DNA of 64,000 bases from CAYOSF01 sp964406605 (GCA_964406605.1 CAYOSF010000007.1:186001-250000), one strand, 5' to 3'. Shown: positions 16,395 through 25,883, numbered from the stretch's first letter. Program-made: numbers and translations. Notes: a model not told the origin generated them from the sequence alone.

Positions 16395-16595
16395 CTAACC
16401 CGCCCGGGCTTTGCTCTCGAAACCTACCTTGTTGTGCGTGCTGTCGCAGAACGGCTTGTTGGACGACTGGCCGCAGCGGCACAGGAGGATGGTGTCCTTC
16501 GTTTCGAACTCCTTGCCGTCCGCGTCGACGAGCTTCGCGCCGCCCTTCACGACATACGGCCCGTTGTCGGAAGGGGTGATCGTGACGTCTGCCAT
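16395..16595 (-). CDS. CDGSH iron-sulfur domain protein
   Basis: A 66-residue protein consisting of one CDGSH-type 2Fe-2S domain. The cluster motif reads CRCGQSSNKPFCDSTH: three Cys and one His in the C-x-C-x(9)-C-x-x-x-H arrangement, but with Ser in place of the Gly of CDG. The start at 16595 (MADVTITPSDNGPYV) follows an AAGGAGAG ribosome site; the upstream codon at 16622 does not. Bacterial single-CDGSH proteins probably act in redox or Fe-S transfer. It precedes the NifU-type gene in the same direction and is divergent from the GNAT gene. Confidence 0.9.
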   Translation of the reverse strand: MADVTITPSDNGPYVVKGGAKLVDADGKEFETKDTILLCRCGQSSNKPFCDSTHNKVGFESKARAG

Positions 16596-16701
16596 GCGTT
16601 CTCTCCTTGCTGAGCTCTGCAAGCACCGTTCCGGTCTTACCCTATCCCAGCGCTTTCGACGCTGTCAACGCTCTTCTTTCGCGCACTGTGTCCGGGCGCG
16701 G

Positions 16702-17505
16702 ATGCGTTACGATGTGCGCGTGACCGACCTCATTCGACGCGCCCTTGCCGTGAACCAGGCGTTCCTCGCGCTCGGCAACGAGCGCTTCGAGGCGGAGGGC
16801 GCCGTCTTCGTGCGCAACCGCTCGCTGCCGGCGGTCCGCGACTGTAACCACGTCGCGCACGTCACCGCCTCGACCCCGGAGGAGATCGACCGGCTGCTGG
16901 CCCGCGTGGAACGCGAGTTCGACGGCCTGCCCCACCGTCGATTCGACCTCGACTTCACCGCGCCGCCCGAACTTGAGGCGCGCCTCGCCCATGAAGGCTA
17001 CCGGCGGAACGATGTCCTGATTATGGTGCTCGAAGGCGACCTCGTCGGCGAGGCCCGGCCGCATGACGTCCGGGAGGTCGAGGACGAGGCCGGCTGGGCG
17101 GCCTATGCTTCGCTGTATGGGATCGACTGGCGGGAGTACCAGCAGCGCTCCAGCCAGGACGAGAGCGACCAGGTCGCCCGCGCGATGCTGCAGGCGCGCC
17201 GGATCAAGTCGCCTCCCATGCGCTACTGGCTCGTCTACCTCGACGGCGAGCCGCGCTCGTACGGGTCGTCCTGGGTGTCGGACGACGGCATGGGGCAGGT
17301 GGAGGACCTGTTCACCCATCCCGGCTTCCGCCACCGCGGCCTCGCGACCGCGCTCATCCATCGCAGCGTCGCCGATTGCCGGGAGCGCGGCGCTGGGCCC
17401 GTCGTCATCGTCTGCGACCCGGACGATACCCCCAAGGACATGTACGCCGCCATGGGCTTCCGCCCCGTGGCGATCAAGCGTGCCTGGTGGAAGGCGGCCC
17501 GTTGA
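16702..17505 (+). CDS. GNAT family N-acetyltransferase
   Basis: A 267-residue protein with a GNAT domain in its C-terminal half. Motif A reads VEDLFTHPGFRHRGLATALIH, the R-x-x-G-x-A acetyl-CoA pyrophosphate loop. It is followed by DDTPKDMYAAMGFRPVAIKRAWWK, the usual last strand with Tyr and GF. The N-terminal half (about 1-130) resembles a second, degenerate GNAT fold. I start at ATG 16702 (MRYDVRV); the frame is open further upstream, but that part is antisense to the CDGSH gene. The substrate is unknown. A repeat-rich gap of over 500 bp follows. Confidence 0.8.
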   Translation: MRYDVRVTDLIRRALAVNQAFLALGNERFEAEGAVFVRNRSLPAVRDCNHVAHVTASTPEEIDRLLARVEREFDGLPHRRFDLDFTAPPELEARLAHEGYRRNDVLIMVLEGDLVGEARPHDVREVEDEAGWAAYASLYGIDWREYQQRSSQDESDQVARAMLQARRIKSPPMRYWLVYLDGEPRSYGSSWVSDDGMGQVEDLFTHPGFRHRGLATALIHRSVADCRERGAGPVVIVCDPDDTPKDMYAAMGFRPVAIKRAWWKAAR

Positions 17506-17520
17506 AGAAACACCGTAGCC

Positions 17521-17990
17521 GAGCCTACCACGTCTTTCGTCACCCTGAACCAAACAGCCTGTGCGCCTGAGGCGGGGAGGATCTAGCGGACCGGCCTGTC
17601 CCCCGCACACCGCAGGGGCGCATCGCGATGCGCCCCTACATGGCTATGGCACATCAGGACGTTGAAAAGAGGACTCGCTCCGCTGTGCCATGCCGAGCCT
17701 GTCGAGGCGCCGGCTGCTGGCGGGCACCCCCGGCGTAGGGGCGCACGGCCGTGCGCCCCTACATCCGCCCTCATCTTAGGGGCCGACCTCGTCCATCACG
17801 CCATCCGTCATCCTGAGCGAAGCGAAGGATCTAGCCGCTGGCGAGGCGGCCCAACATGGCCATGGCACATCAGGACGCTGGAAGGACAGGCACGCACCGT
17901 TCCTGCCATGCCGAGCCTGTCGAGGTATCGCCCGTCGGCGGGCGGTCCCCGGGCTACGGGCGCACGGCCGTGCGCCCCCACCATCCTCTC
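17521..17990. repeat. Interspersed repeat block with palindromes and direct repeats
   Basis: The whole gap between the GNAT gene and dnaE is repetitive and non-coding. Two related units of about 120 bp, offset by about 216-218 bp, begin near 17642 and 17858. They share GGCACATCAGGACG, then TGCCATGCCGAGCCTGTCGAGG (17686-17707 and 17904-17925), and end in a palindrome. Three perfect palindromes are present: 17614-17637 (24 bp), 17735-17762 (28 bp, GTAGGGGCGCACGG and its complement) and 17958-17977 (20 bp, same core). Another motif, TCATCCTGAGCGAAGCG (17808-17824), is a kind widely scattered in bacterial genomes. This looks like a composite of REP/MITE-like elements. Confidence 0.75.
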
Positions 17991-18033
17991 CCCCCAATCC
18001 AACATAATTTCCCCTCAACCAGGCGCCCGGCCC

Positions 18034-18042
18034 TGCTATAAT
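18034..18042 (+). promoter_or_regulatory. Extended -10 promoter for dnaE
   Basis: TGC (18034-18036) directly precedes a perfect TATAAT (18037-18042). There is no clear -35. The predicted start is near 18049, giving a leader of about 24 bases to the dnaE ATG at 18073. Confidence 0.6.
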
Positions 18043-18072
18043 GGCCTTGCTGGGACCCTCTAAAGCGCTAGA

Positions 18073-21000
18073 ATGTTTACGCACCTTCACCTTCACACTG
18101 AGTACAGCCTCCTCGACGGCCTCTCCCGCATCCCCCAGCTCCTCGACCGGGTGCGTGAGATGGGGCAGGAGGCATGCGCCATCACCGACCACGGCGCCCT
18201 CTACGGCGCCATCGATTTCTACCAGGAGGCGCGCAGCCGCCACATCAAGCCGATCATCGGGGTCGAGGCGTACGTGGCGCACGGCAAGCGCCGGTCGCAC
18301 GACGCGAAGGAGAAGTCGCCCCACCACCTGACGCTGCTCGCCCGCAACCAGGAGGGCTATCGGAACCTGCTGGCTCTGGTCACCAAGGCCAACTTGGAGG
18401 GCTACTACTACAAGCCGCGCATGGACCGCGAGCTGTTCGAGCAGCACGGCGCGGGCATCATCGCCCTCTCCGGCTGTCAGTCCGGCGAGATACGCCGCCT
18501 GCTCATGGACGGCCGCCGCGACGACGCCCTGGCGCTGGCGAACTGGTCGCGCGAGGTCTTCGACGGCTACTACTTCGAGCTGCAGGAGAACGGCCTGCCC
18601 GAGGTGACGGCGGTCAACAAGCAGCTCGTGGAGCTCTCGCGCGAGCACGGCATCCCTGTCGTCGCCACCGCCGACAGCCACTACGTCTGCTCGGAAGATG
18701 CCCCCGACCACGAAGTCCTCCTCTGCATCGGCACCAACTCGTCGATGCTGGACGAGAAGCGCATGCGCATGAACGCTCCGGTCTACTACGTGCTGTCCGA
18801 GGAGGAGATGCGCGCCCGCTTCGACGGCCTGCCGGAGGCGGTCGACAACACCCAGCACGTCGCGGAGTCCTGCGACCTGACCCTGGAGTTCGGCCGACTC
18901 CACCTGCCGGACGCCGAGTTGCCGTCGGGCATCAGCCCGGACGAGCACCTGGCGAAGCTGGCCTGGGACGGACTGGAGCGCCGGTACCCGAACGCCGCCG
19001 AGGCCGTCCGCCGCCTCCTCCAGTACGAGCTGGATGTCGTGCGCGAGACCGGCTTCACGAACTACATCCTCGTCGTGTACGATTTTGCGCAGTTCGCGCG
19101 CAGCAATGGCATCGCCATGGGCGTGCGCGGCTCAGCCGCCGCCAGCGTCCTGCTCTACTGCCTGGACGTGACCGACGTCGAGCCGCTGGCCCACCGCCTC
19201 GTCTTCGAGCGGTTCCTCAACGTGGAGCGGCGCGAGATGCCGGACGTGGACTTCGACTTCGCCGACGACCGCCGCGACGAGGTGATCCGCTACGCCGCGG
19301 AGCGCTACGGCCACGACCACGTCGCCCAGATCATCACCTTCGGGACGCTCGGGGCGAAAGCGGCCATCCGGGACACCGGCCGCGCCCTCGGCATGACCTA
19401 CGGCGAGACCGACCGCGTCGCCCGCCTGGTGCCCAGCCTGCTCAACATGACCCTCGACCGGGCGCTGGACGAGAGCCGGGACCTGGCCCTCGCCTACGAG
19501 GCTGACGAACAGGTCCAGAAGCTCGTGGACACCGCCCGACGGCTGGAGGGCATCGCCCGCCACGCCAGCACCCACGCGGCGGGTCTCGTCATCTCTCGAG
19601 AGCCCCTGGTGGAGCACGTGCCGCTCCAGCGCCCGCCCCGCGGCGACGAGTCGGCCATCCCGACCACCCAGTACGCCATGGAACAGGTGGCGCAGATCGG
19701 CCTGCTCAAGCTGGATCTGCTGGGGCTGGTGAACCTCACCATCCTCGGCCGCGCCGTCGAGCACATCCGCCGCTCACGCGGTGTCGAGCTGGACCTGCGC
19801 AGCCTGCCCGACGGCGACCCGGAGACGTACGCGCTGCTGTCGAAGGGCGAGACCTTCGGCGTGTTCCAGTTGGAGTCGGCCGGGATGCGACGGTCCATCC
19901 AGGAGCTCAGGCCCAACAGCCTCGGCGACCTGGCCGCCATGGTCGCGCTCTACCGGCCCGGCCCGATCCAGCACATCCCGATCTTCTGCGCCGCCAAGCA
20001 CGGCGAGCAGAAGATCGTCTACCCGCACGCCGACCTGGCCGACATCCTGGACGAGACCTACGGCGTCATCACCTATCAGGACCAGGTGCTGCTCATCGCG
20101 CAGAAGTTCGCCGGCTACACCCTGGGCGAGGCCGACGTCATGCGCAAGGCGATGGGCAAGAAGATCCCGGAGGTGATGCGCGCAGAGCGGGACAGGTTCG
20201 TCAAGGGCGCCAAGCGCAACGGCTACAACGAAGGGGAAGCCCAGGAGATCTTCGAGCTCATCCTGCCGTTCGCCGGCTACGCGTTCAACAAGGCCCACGC
20301 CGTCTGCTACGCGACCATCGCCTACCAGACGGCCTATCTCAAGGCGCACTACCCCGCCGAGTACATGACGGCCGTGCTCGCGCTCGCGGCCAGCCACCCG
20401 ACGGGCGCCCAGGACCGTATCGCGGCCGCCGTGGCGGAGTGCGCGAAGCTGGGTATCTCGGTCGCGCCGCCGGACGTCAACCGCAGCCAGGCGAACTTCG
20501 CACTGGAGTCGCGGGAGGAAGGCGGCGCGACGATCCGCTTCGGGCTGCAGCAGATCAAGAACGTCGGCGCGGGCGCCGCCGAGACCATCGTGGAGGAGCG
20601 AGACCGGGAGGGTCCCTTTGCCTCCATCGAGGACTTCTGCCGTCGTGTCGATCTGAAGACGGTCAACAAGCGGGCGCTGGAGGGTCTGATCAAGGCGGGC
20701 GCTCTAACCGCCTTCGGCGATCGTGGCACGCACCTGGCGAACCTGGACCGGCTCGTCTCGCTGGCACAGCGGGAGCAACGGCTGAAGGAGTCGGGCCAGG
20801 CGACGATGTTCGACCTGTTCGGTGACCAGGTTGCCACGCCGATGCCGCCCCTGCGTCTGGAGGAAGCGCCCGTGCCGCGCGCCGAGGAGCTCATGTGGGA
20901 GAAGGAGCTGCTGGGCGTGTACGTCTCTGAGCACCCTTTCAAGGCTGCGGCCGGCGTTCTGTTGCCCCAGGTCAATGCCGTCTGCGCCGAGCTGGCCGCC

Positions 21001-21819
21001 GAGGGGCGCCCGTCTCAGCCGCCCGGAGCCAACGGCGAAGCGGAAGTCGAGACGGGAACGGCGGCACTGCCACGGCAGGGCCGAGAGGCCACGGTCGCCG
21101 GCATGGTGGGCAATACGCGCCGGCTGTACACGCGCGACGGCCGGCCCTTCTGCGCCGCGGAGGTGGAGGACCTCTCCGGAAGCGTGGAGGTCACCGTCTG
21201 GCCGGAGCTCTTCGAGCGCACGCAGGACCTCTGGCTGGAGGGGAACATCGTCGTGATGCAGGTGAGGGTGCGGGAGCGGGGCGGGCGCCTGCAGATCGCC
21301 GTCCAGCAGGTGGAGCTCTACCAGGCAGCCGATGGAGTTTCCTTCGGTTTCGTACCGCCGCCCTGGCTGTCGAAGCAGCCGGGAGGCAGGAACGGTGAGC
21401 GAGGCAACGGGAAGCCGCATCAGGAGACTGAGACCAGGGCCAAGAGCCAAGAGCCGGCGGCGGCGGAAGGGCCGGCTGATGAACCGCAGGCCCAGGTCCA
21501 AGATGACTCCTCGCCTGCGGAGGAGCCGGCCCCGACCGGACGGGAGGCGGGTGGCGTCGCCACGGCCGTTCGCGGCACCCTCCGGATCGAGCTGCGGGAG
21601 ACGGAGGACGAGGCGGCGGACCGCGACCGGCTTCGGCTGGTCATGGCGGCGCTGCGGGACTTCGCAGGCGAGGACGACGTTCGGGTGACGGTACACACGC
21701 TGGAGGGTGAGGCGCAGCAGGTGGCGCTGCCGCCCGCCCGCGCCTGTCCGGAGCTGACCGCGCGCCTGAGCGAGGTGCTGGAGGGCGCCGGCGAGGCCCG
21801 GATTGTGAACGGCGGCTAG
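18073..21819 (+). CDS. dnaE: DNA polymerase III alpha subunit (DnaE)
   Basis: Replicative DNA polymerase. The 1248-residue protein starts with the PHP domain (FTHLHLHTEYSLLDG at 2-16, then AITDHGALYGAIDF). The polymerase core has the catalytic Asp393 and Asp395 in MPDVDFDFADDRRDEV, GSAAASVLLYCLDVTDVEPL upstream of it, and the fingers with KLDLLGLVNLT and QDQVLLIAQKFAGY. The tandem HhH region and the OB-fold domain (about 1010-1095) follow. A Pro/Glu-rich linker (about 1105-1175) leads to a C-terminal domain (about 1180-1248), making it some 80 residues longer than the ~1160 of E. coli. It is a single gene with its own promoter. Confidence 0.97.
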   Translation: MFTHLHLHTEYSLLDGLSRIPQLLDRVREMGQEACAITDHGALYGAIDFYQEARSRHIKPIIGVEAYVAHGKRRSHDAKEKSPHHLTLLARNQEGYRNLLALVTKANLEGYYYKPRMDRELFEQHGAGIIALSGCQSGEIRRLLMDGRRDDALALANWSREVFDGYYFELQENGLPEVTAVNKQLVELSREHGIPVVATADSHYVCSEDAPDHEVLLCIGTNSSMLDEKRMRMNAPVYYVLSEEEMRARFDGLPEAVDNTQHVAESCDLTLEFGRLHLPDAELPSGISPDEHLAKLAWDGLERRYPNAAEAVRRLLQYELDVVRETGFTNYILVVYDFAQFARSNGIAMGVRGSAAASVLLYCLDVTDVEPLAHRLVFERFLNVERREMPDVDFDFADDRRDEVIRYAAERYGHDHVAQIITFGTLGAKAAIRDTGRALGMTYGETDRVARLVPSLLNMTLDRALDESRDLALAYEADEQVQKLVDTARRLEGIARHASTHAAGLVISREPLVEHVPLQRPPRGDESAIPTTQYAMEQVAQIGLLKLDLLGLVNLTILGRAVEHIRRSRGVELDLRSLPDGDPETYALLSKGETFGVFQLESAGMRRSIQELRPNSLGDLAAMVALYRPGPIQHIPIFCAAKHGEQKIVYPHADLADILDETYGVITYQDQVLLIAQKFAGYTLGEADVMRKAMGKKIPEVMRAERDRFVKGAKRNGYNEGEAQEIFELILPFAGYAFNKAHAVCYATIAYQTAYLKAHYPAEYMTAVLALAASHPTGAQDRIAAAVAECAKLGISVAPPDVNRSQANFALESREEGGATIRFGLQQIKNVGAGAAETIVEERDREGPFASIEDFCRRVDLKTVNKRALEGLIKAGALTAFGDRGTHLANLDRLVSLAQREQRLKESGQATMFDLFGDQVATPMPPLRLEEAPVPRAEELMWEKELLGVYVSEHPFKAAAGVLLPQVNAVCAELAAEGRPSQPPGANGEAEVETGTAALPRQGREATVAGMVGNTRRLYTRDGRPFCAAEVEDLSGSVEVTVWPELFERTQDLWLEGNIVVMQVRVRERGGRLQIAVQQVELYQAADGVSFGFVPPPWLSKQPGGRNGERGNGKPHQETETRAKSQEPAAAEGPADEPQAQVQDDSSPAEEPAPTGREAGGVATAVRGTLRIELRETEDEAADRDRLRLVMAALRDFAGEDDVRVTVHTLEGEAQQVALPPARACPELTARLSEVLEGAGEARIVNGG

Positions 21820-21866
21820 CTGGACTTCTTGCCCCTCATTCCCCTGGCCGCGTATCCTGAGCCGTC

Positions 21867-23219
21867 GTGGACTGGCGCAAGCGCTACGCCGACAAGCTGG
21901 TGACGGCCGAGGAGGCCGTCGCTGGCGTTCAGTCCGGCCAGTCGGTCACCATCGGTATGTTCGACGGCATGCCGCCGTCGCTCTGCACCGCGCTGGCCAA
22001 TCGGGCGCCGGAGCTAGAGGACGTGACGGTCTTCCACTTCGTGACGCCGTTCGCTTGGTTCAAGTTCAACGAGGGCCGACCGCCCGGCAGGCCTCCAGCC
22101 TTCCGCCAGCTCACGCCCTTCGCCACCAACGTGGACCGCGCCGCAGTGCGGGAAGGCAAGATGGAGTACGTGCCGGTCGGGCTCTGGCGGAGCGGGCAGT
22201 TGCCCTACGGCGTGGGCCCGTTCGATTACCACCTCTGCACCATCTCGCCGCCGGACGCGGATGGCTGGTGCTCGTTCGGCAACTCGGTCTGGATGAACCC
22301 CACTTTTGCCGACCACAGCCGAACGACGATCGCGGAGGTGGACGAAGGGGCCATCCGCACCGGCGGACACAACCGCATCCACATCGACCGTGTCTCGCGC
22401 CTGGTGGAACCGGACCCCGTTGCGCGTGGCAAGGTGCGGCGCGCCATGGCCCGTGCCCAAGAGCGTACCGACGAGGAGCAGGCCGCCGCCGAGGTGATCT
22501 GCACCCTCGTGGGCATGGAGCTGATCCGCGACGGGGATACGCTCCAGATCGGTACTGGCGCCGTCTCGGCCGCCCTGGCGCTGTTCCTGGGCCACCGCCG
22601 TGACCTTGGCATCCACACCGAACTGCTGCCGGGCGGCATCGTCGAGCTGGTGGAGAGGGGCGTCGTGACAGGCCGGCGCAAGGGCACCCATCCCGCCAAG
22701 GTCGTCGCGACGGGTATCGCGCTCCTCCCCGATGAGGAGATGGAGCGCATCGACGGCAACCCCGCCTTCGAGCTGTATGACTTCACCTACACGGACGACA
22801 TTGACGTGCTGAGGCGGGAGCCGCGACTGGTGGCGGTCAACAACGCAATGCAGGTGGACCTCACCGGGCAGGTGAACGGCGAGGCGGTGGGTCCCTGGCC
22901 CTACACGGGCCCCGGCGGCCAGACCGCCTTTGCCGTCACGGCCGCCCATGCCGACGAGGGAAGGAGCGTCGTCGTGCTCCCCTCGTCGTATCTGCGAAGA
23001 GGCGACCGCGGGTCGCGCATCGTGGCGGCGCTGGACGAGGCCGCGCCGGTGACGGTGCCGCGTACCGCCGTGGACTATGTCGTGACGGAACGAGGCATCG
23101 CCACACTGCGGGGCAAGACCCTGCGTGAGCGGATCGGCGAGCTCCTCGCCGTCGCCCATCCGGACTGCCTACCGGAGCTGAAGGAGCAGGCCGGGCGGAT
23201 CTACGGCTGGAGTTTCTAG
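21867..23219 (+). CDS. Acetyl-CoA hydrolase/transferase family CoA-transferase
   Basis: A 450-residue family I CoA-transferase of the acetyl-CoA hydrolase/4-hydroxybutyrate CoA-transferase group, moving CoA between carboxylic acids. Typical blocks are WRKRYADKLVTAEEAVAGVQSG at the start, GMFDGMPPSL, the PPDADGWCSFGNSV stretch, LQIGTGAVSAALALFLGHRRDLGIHTELLPGG and the C-terminal VDYVVTERGIATLRGKTLRER. The substrate pair cannot be told from sequence. The GTG at 21867 lies 8 bases after a TATCCT box and has no obvious ribosome site, so it may be leaderless. It is 47 bp after dnaE. Confidence 0.85.
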   Translation: MDWRKRYADKLVTAEEAVAGVQSGQSVTIGMFDGMPPSLCTALANRAPELEDVTVFHFVTPFAWFKFNEGRPPGRPPAFRQLTPFATNVDRAAVREGKMEYVPVGLWRSGQLPYGVGPFDYHLCTISPPDADGWCSFGNSVWMNPTFADHSRTTIAEVDEGAIRTGGHNRIHIDRVSRLVEPDPVARGKVRRAMARAQERTDEEQAAAEVICTLVGMELIRDGDTLQIGTGAVSAALALFLGHRRDLGIHTELLPGGIVELVERGVVTGRRKGTHPAKVVATGIALLPDEEMERIDGNPAFELYDFTYTDDIDVLRREPRLVAVNNAMQVDLTGQVNGEAVGPWPYTGPGGQTAFAVTAAHADEGRSVVVLPSSYLRRGDRGSRIVAALDEAAPVTVPRTAVDYVVTERGIATLRGKTLRERIGELLAVAHPDCLPELKEQAGRIYGWSF

Positions 23220-23304
23220 ACCGGCCGGTGCACCGCTTGCGGCGGAGCCGGCTCGGCCGGGGACGTGCCCGGCCGCGGCGTTCCTTGGTAGTGAGCCTGC
23301 GGAG

Positions 23305-24606
23305 CTAGCCCGCGCACGGTGCGGGCCTGCCGATCGTTCGCATCCAGTCCAGACTCACGCCCTGTCGCAACTGTGCGACCACCAGGTATGCCCAGAGCAG
23401 TGCGACCGGAGCGGGCTTCGCCGCGTGGTAGAGCACTACGCCCCAGGCCGGCCACACGTGCTGCACGGCGATGGTAGAGTCCGGCAACGGCCCTGTGTTC
23501 CACACGTGGTTCAGCAGCCAGTAGGGTGTGGGTACGGCCAGCAGCGCGAACACGACAAGCGCCCACGCTCGCGCAGCTGGACGGAGCGCCACGAGGAGCA
23601 CCAGGGCGGGCAGCAACATGACATAATGGAACTCCCACACGACGCCGTAGGACAGGAAGAAGGCCGACACCCAGATGGCAAGGAGCGCCACCGGATCGGC
23701 CTTCCGTGCCAGGAAGGTGGCGCATAGAGAAAGCGCCACGACTGCGATCATGAGCGCCACCGTGGCGGCCGCCGGCGCGTTGGTGGTGGGGGAACCCAGC
23801 GCCCTCACCGAGTTCTGCAGGAGGCCAAGTGCCCCGTGATCGCCCGGCGAATAGGGCAGGTAGTCCTCGTTGAGGAAGGTCGTGAAGTTCTTTCGGAAGA
23901 AGACCTCCAGGTCGCCAGGGCGCCAGAGGAAGTAGGGTACGTTCAGCCCGACCAGGACCGCCCCTGCGATGAGCGACCTCCACCAGCCGATGCGCACGAG
24001 AATGGGCGCGACCAGAGCGCTGTTGCTCTTTGCCACCAGCGAGATTGCCCAGGGCACCCCGCCCAGCGCTTCGCGCCCGCGGAGGATACCGATTCCCAAC
24101 CAGAACAGCGCCGTTGCCATGAGAAAGGAAAACTGGCCCATGTGCTGCTCCAGGTAGAACAGCGGGAACACGAGCCACATCGCTGTGGCTATGATGCCCC
24201 AGCGCCCTTTGCCGGCGATCACCAGTGTCGCAATGGCGTTCGCGAGCAGAAGCAGCTCGTTGAAGGCAACCCAGCCCCAGTAGGCCCACCACGGCGGCAG
24301 GACGTTCGCGGGCACGGCGAACGCGTAAGCAAAGAGGGGGACGTAACGGTACGGAGAATAGAAGGGCGTTCCGGACGAACTGGTCAGATCGTACTCGTAC
24401 ACGGACCGGTTCTCCAGGGCCCGGTGCCCGGCTTCGTAGATGGCGAAGAAGTCGACGCCGCGTGGCGAGCCGTCGGAGGAGTAGAAGACGGGATCCAGGT
24501 AGCCCCAGAACAGCGATCCCATTAGGAGCAGGTGCACGGCCATCGCCGCGCCCAGTACCCAGCGTGACCACGGCCTGGCCATCAGCTCTTGAATGGTCGC
24601 CAACAC
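23305..24606 (-). CDS. GT87-like (GT-C) membrane glycosyltransferase
   Basis: A 433-residue polytopic membrane protein with about ten hydrophobic segments. After the first segment come a DFFAIYEAGHRALENRSVYEYD block and PYRYVPLFAYAFAVP, the periplasmic/extracellular loop pattern of GT87 (DUF2029) polyprenyl-phosphate-mannose-type mannosyltransferases, where the Asp is the likely catalytic residue. It probably adds a sugar to a lipid or wall polymer on the outer face of the membrane. It is isolated: convergent with the CoA-transferase and divergent from the SDR gene. Family assignment is good; the acceptor is unknown. Confidence 0.7.
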   Translation of the reverse strand: MLATIQELMARPWSRWVLGAAMAVHLLLMGSLFWGYLDPVFYSSDGSPRGVDFFAIYEAGHRALENRSVYEYDLTSSSGTPFYSPYRYVPLFAYAFAVPANVLPPWWAYWGWVAFNELLLLANAIATLVIAGKGRWGIIATAMWLVFPLFYLEQHMGQFSFLMATALFWLGIGILRGREALGGVPWAISLVAKSNSALVAPILVRIGWWRSLIAGAVLVGLNVPYFLWRPGDLEVFFRKNFTTFLNEDYLPYSPGDHGALGLLQNSVRALGSPTTNAPAAATVALMIAVVALSLCATFLARKADPVALLAIWVSAFFLSYGVVWEFHYVMLLPALVLLVALRPAARAWALVVFALLAVPTPYWLLNHVWNTGPLPDSTIAVQHVWPAWGVVLYHAAKPAPVALLWAYLVVAQLRQGVSLDWMRTIGRPAPCAG

Positions 24607-24893
24607 CTCCTGAAACCTCCCCGGCTGATCATGCAGTGCTTACAACCCCAGTAACGTGCCAGTCATCACGGACTATACACCACGCTGCAGAGGTCGATGA
24701 GCCGGTTCGCACCAGGACACTGGTTGCTCGGTGCCCGGCCTGGACCGCTTGGTGGTATGCGGCTCTCGGGAGGCGCGGACCGTTCGGCCCTTGCGCCTAC
24801 AAGCTCATGTGGGCTTAGATAGGCTCGCGCCCGCCCGACGGTGGGGTAGGGCCACCAACCCGTGCGTACACACAGCTCAGGAGGAGGAGGATC

Positions 24894-25820
24894 ATGGGTG
24901 ACCGACTGAAGGATCGCGTGGCCATCGTTACCGGAGCGGGGCGCGGCATCGGCAGGGGCGAAGCGGTTCTGCTGGCGCAGGAGGGCGCGGCCGTCGTCGT
25001 GAACGACTTCGGGGGCACCGGCTCCGGCGAGGGCGGCGACAAGGCGCCCGCCGACGAGGTGGTGTCGGAGATCACGGCGGCCGGCGGCAGGGCCGTCGCC
25101 AACTACGGCAGTGTCGCCGACTATGCCGTGTGCGAGGAGATGGTGAAGCAGGCGGTCGACTCCTTCGGCCGGCTGGACATCGTCGTGAACAACGCCGGCA
25201 TCCTGCGCGACCGGATGGTCTTCAACATGAGCGAGGAAGAGTGGGACGTGGTGGTTGCTGTTCACCTGAAGGGCCACTTCAACCTCACGCGCCACGCCTG
25301 CAACGTCTTTCGGCGGCAGCGCTCCGGCGTCATCGTCAACACGTCGTCGGAGTCGGGACTCGGCAACATGGGACAGGCGAACTACGCCGCGGCCAAGGAG
25401 GGGATCGTCGGTCTCACGCGCACGACAGCCCGCGACATGGGCCGCTACGGCGTGCGCTGCAACGCGATCCGGCCACGCGCGGCGACGCGGCTCACGATCA
25501 GCGACGAGATGAAGGCCGCCGCGGAGCGCGGCCGCGCCGCGGGGATGACGCTGGAGATGCTCGAGGGCTTCGAGAAAGCGAACCCGCCGGAGGCGATCGG
25601 CCCGCTCGTGGTCTGGCTCTGCAGCGACGAGTCGGCCAACGTGAACGGCCGCACCTTCCTGGTCGCCGGCAACCAGATCGGGCTCTACAGCGAGCCGGAG
25701 ATCGTCGCCGACATCACCTCCGACCACGGGTGGGACATTGAGGAGGTATCGAAGCTGATGCCGGAGAAGGTGACCAAGGGCCTCACCAACCTGTTCCCTC
25801 CCAAGGAACAGAAGAAGTAG
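24894..25820 (+). CDS. SDR family oxidoreductase, 3-hydroxyacyl-CoA dehydrogenase-like
   Basis: A 308-residue NAD(P)-dependent short-chain dehydrogenase. The cofactor loop TGAGRGIG is at residues 13-20, NNAG at 99-102, the catalytic Ser lies in VNTSSESGLG, and Tyr164/Lys168 form NYAAAK. The DFGGTGSGEGGDKAPADEVV insert after strand 2 and the extended C-terminus resemble the dehydrogenase half of peroxisomal multifunctional enzyme type 2, so a 3-hydroxyacyl-CoA substrate is likely. A GGAGGAGG ribosome site precedes the ATG. It would fit with the MaoC-like gene 3.6 kb away in acyl-CoA metabolism, though the two are not in one operon. Confidence 0.88.
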   Translation: MGDRLKDRVAIVTGAGRGIGRGEAVLLAQEGAAVVVNDFGGTGSGEGGDKAPADEVVSEITAAGGRAVANYGSVADYAVCEEMVKQAVDSFGRLDIVVNNAGILRDRMVFNMSEEEWDVVVAVHLKGHFNLTRHACNVFRRQRSGVIVNTSSESGLGNMGQANYAAAKEGIVGLTRTTARDMGRYGVRCNAIRPRAATRLTISDEMKAAAERGRAAGMTLEMLEGFEKANPPEAIGPLVVWLCSDESANVNGRTFLVAGNQIGLYSEPEIVADITSDHGWDIEEVSKLMPEKVTKGLTNLFPPKEQKK

Positions 25821-25883
25821 GGCAGGCTGCGTCCTGGTATCGGACGCACGCGCGTGTCTGGTCACGGCGGGCCGCTTCGTGCG

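Noticed and set aside
17506..18072. CRISPR array in the repeat block before dnaE
   Set aside because: Repeats are few, of unequal length and palindromic, with no regular spacers and no cas genes nearby.
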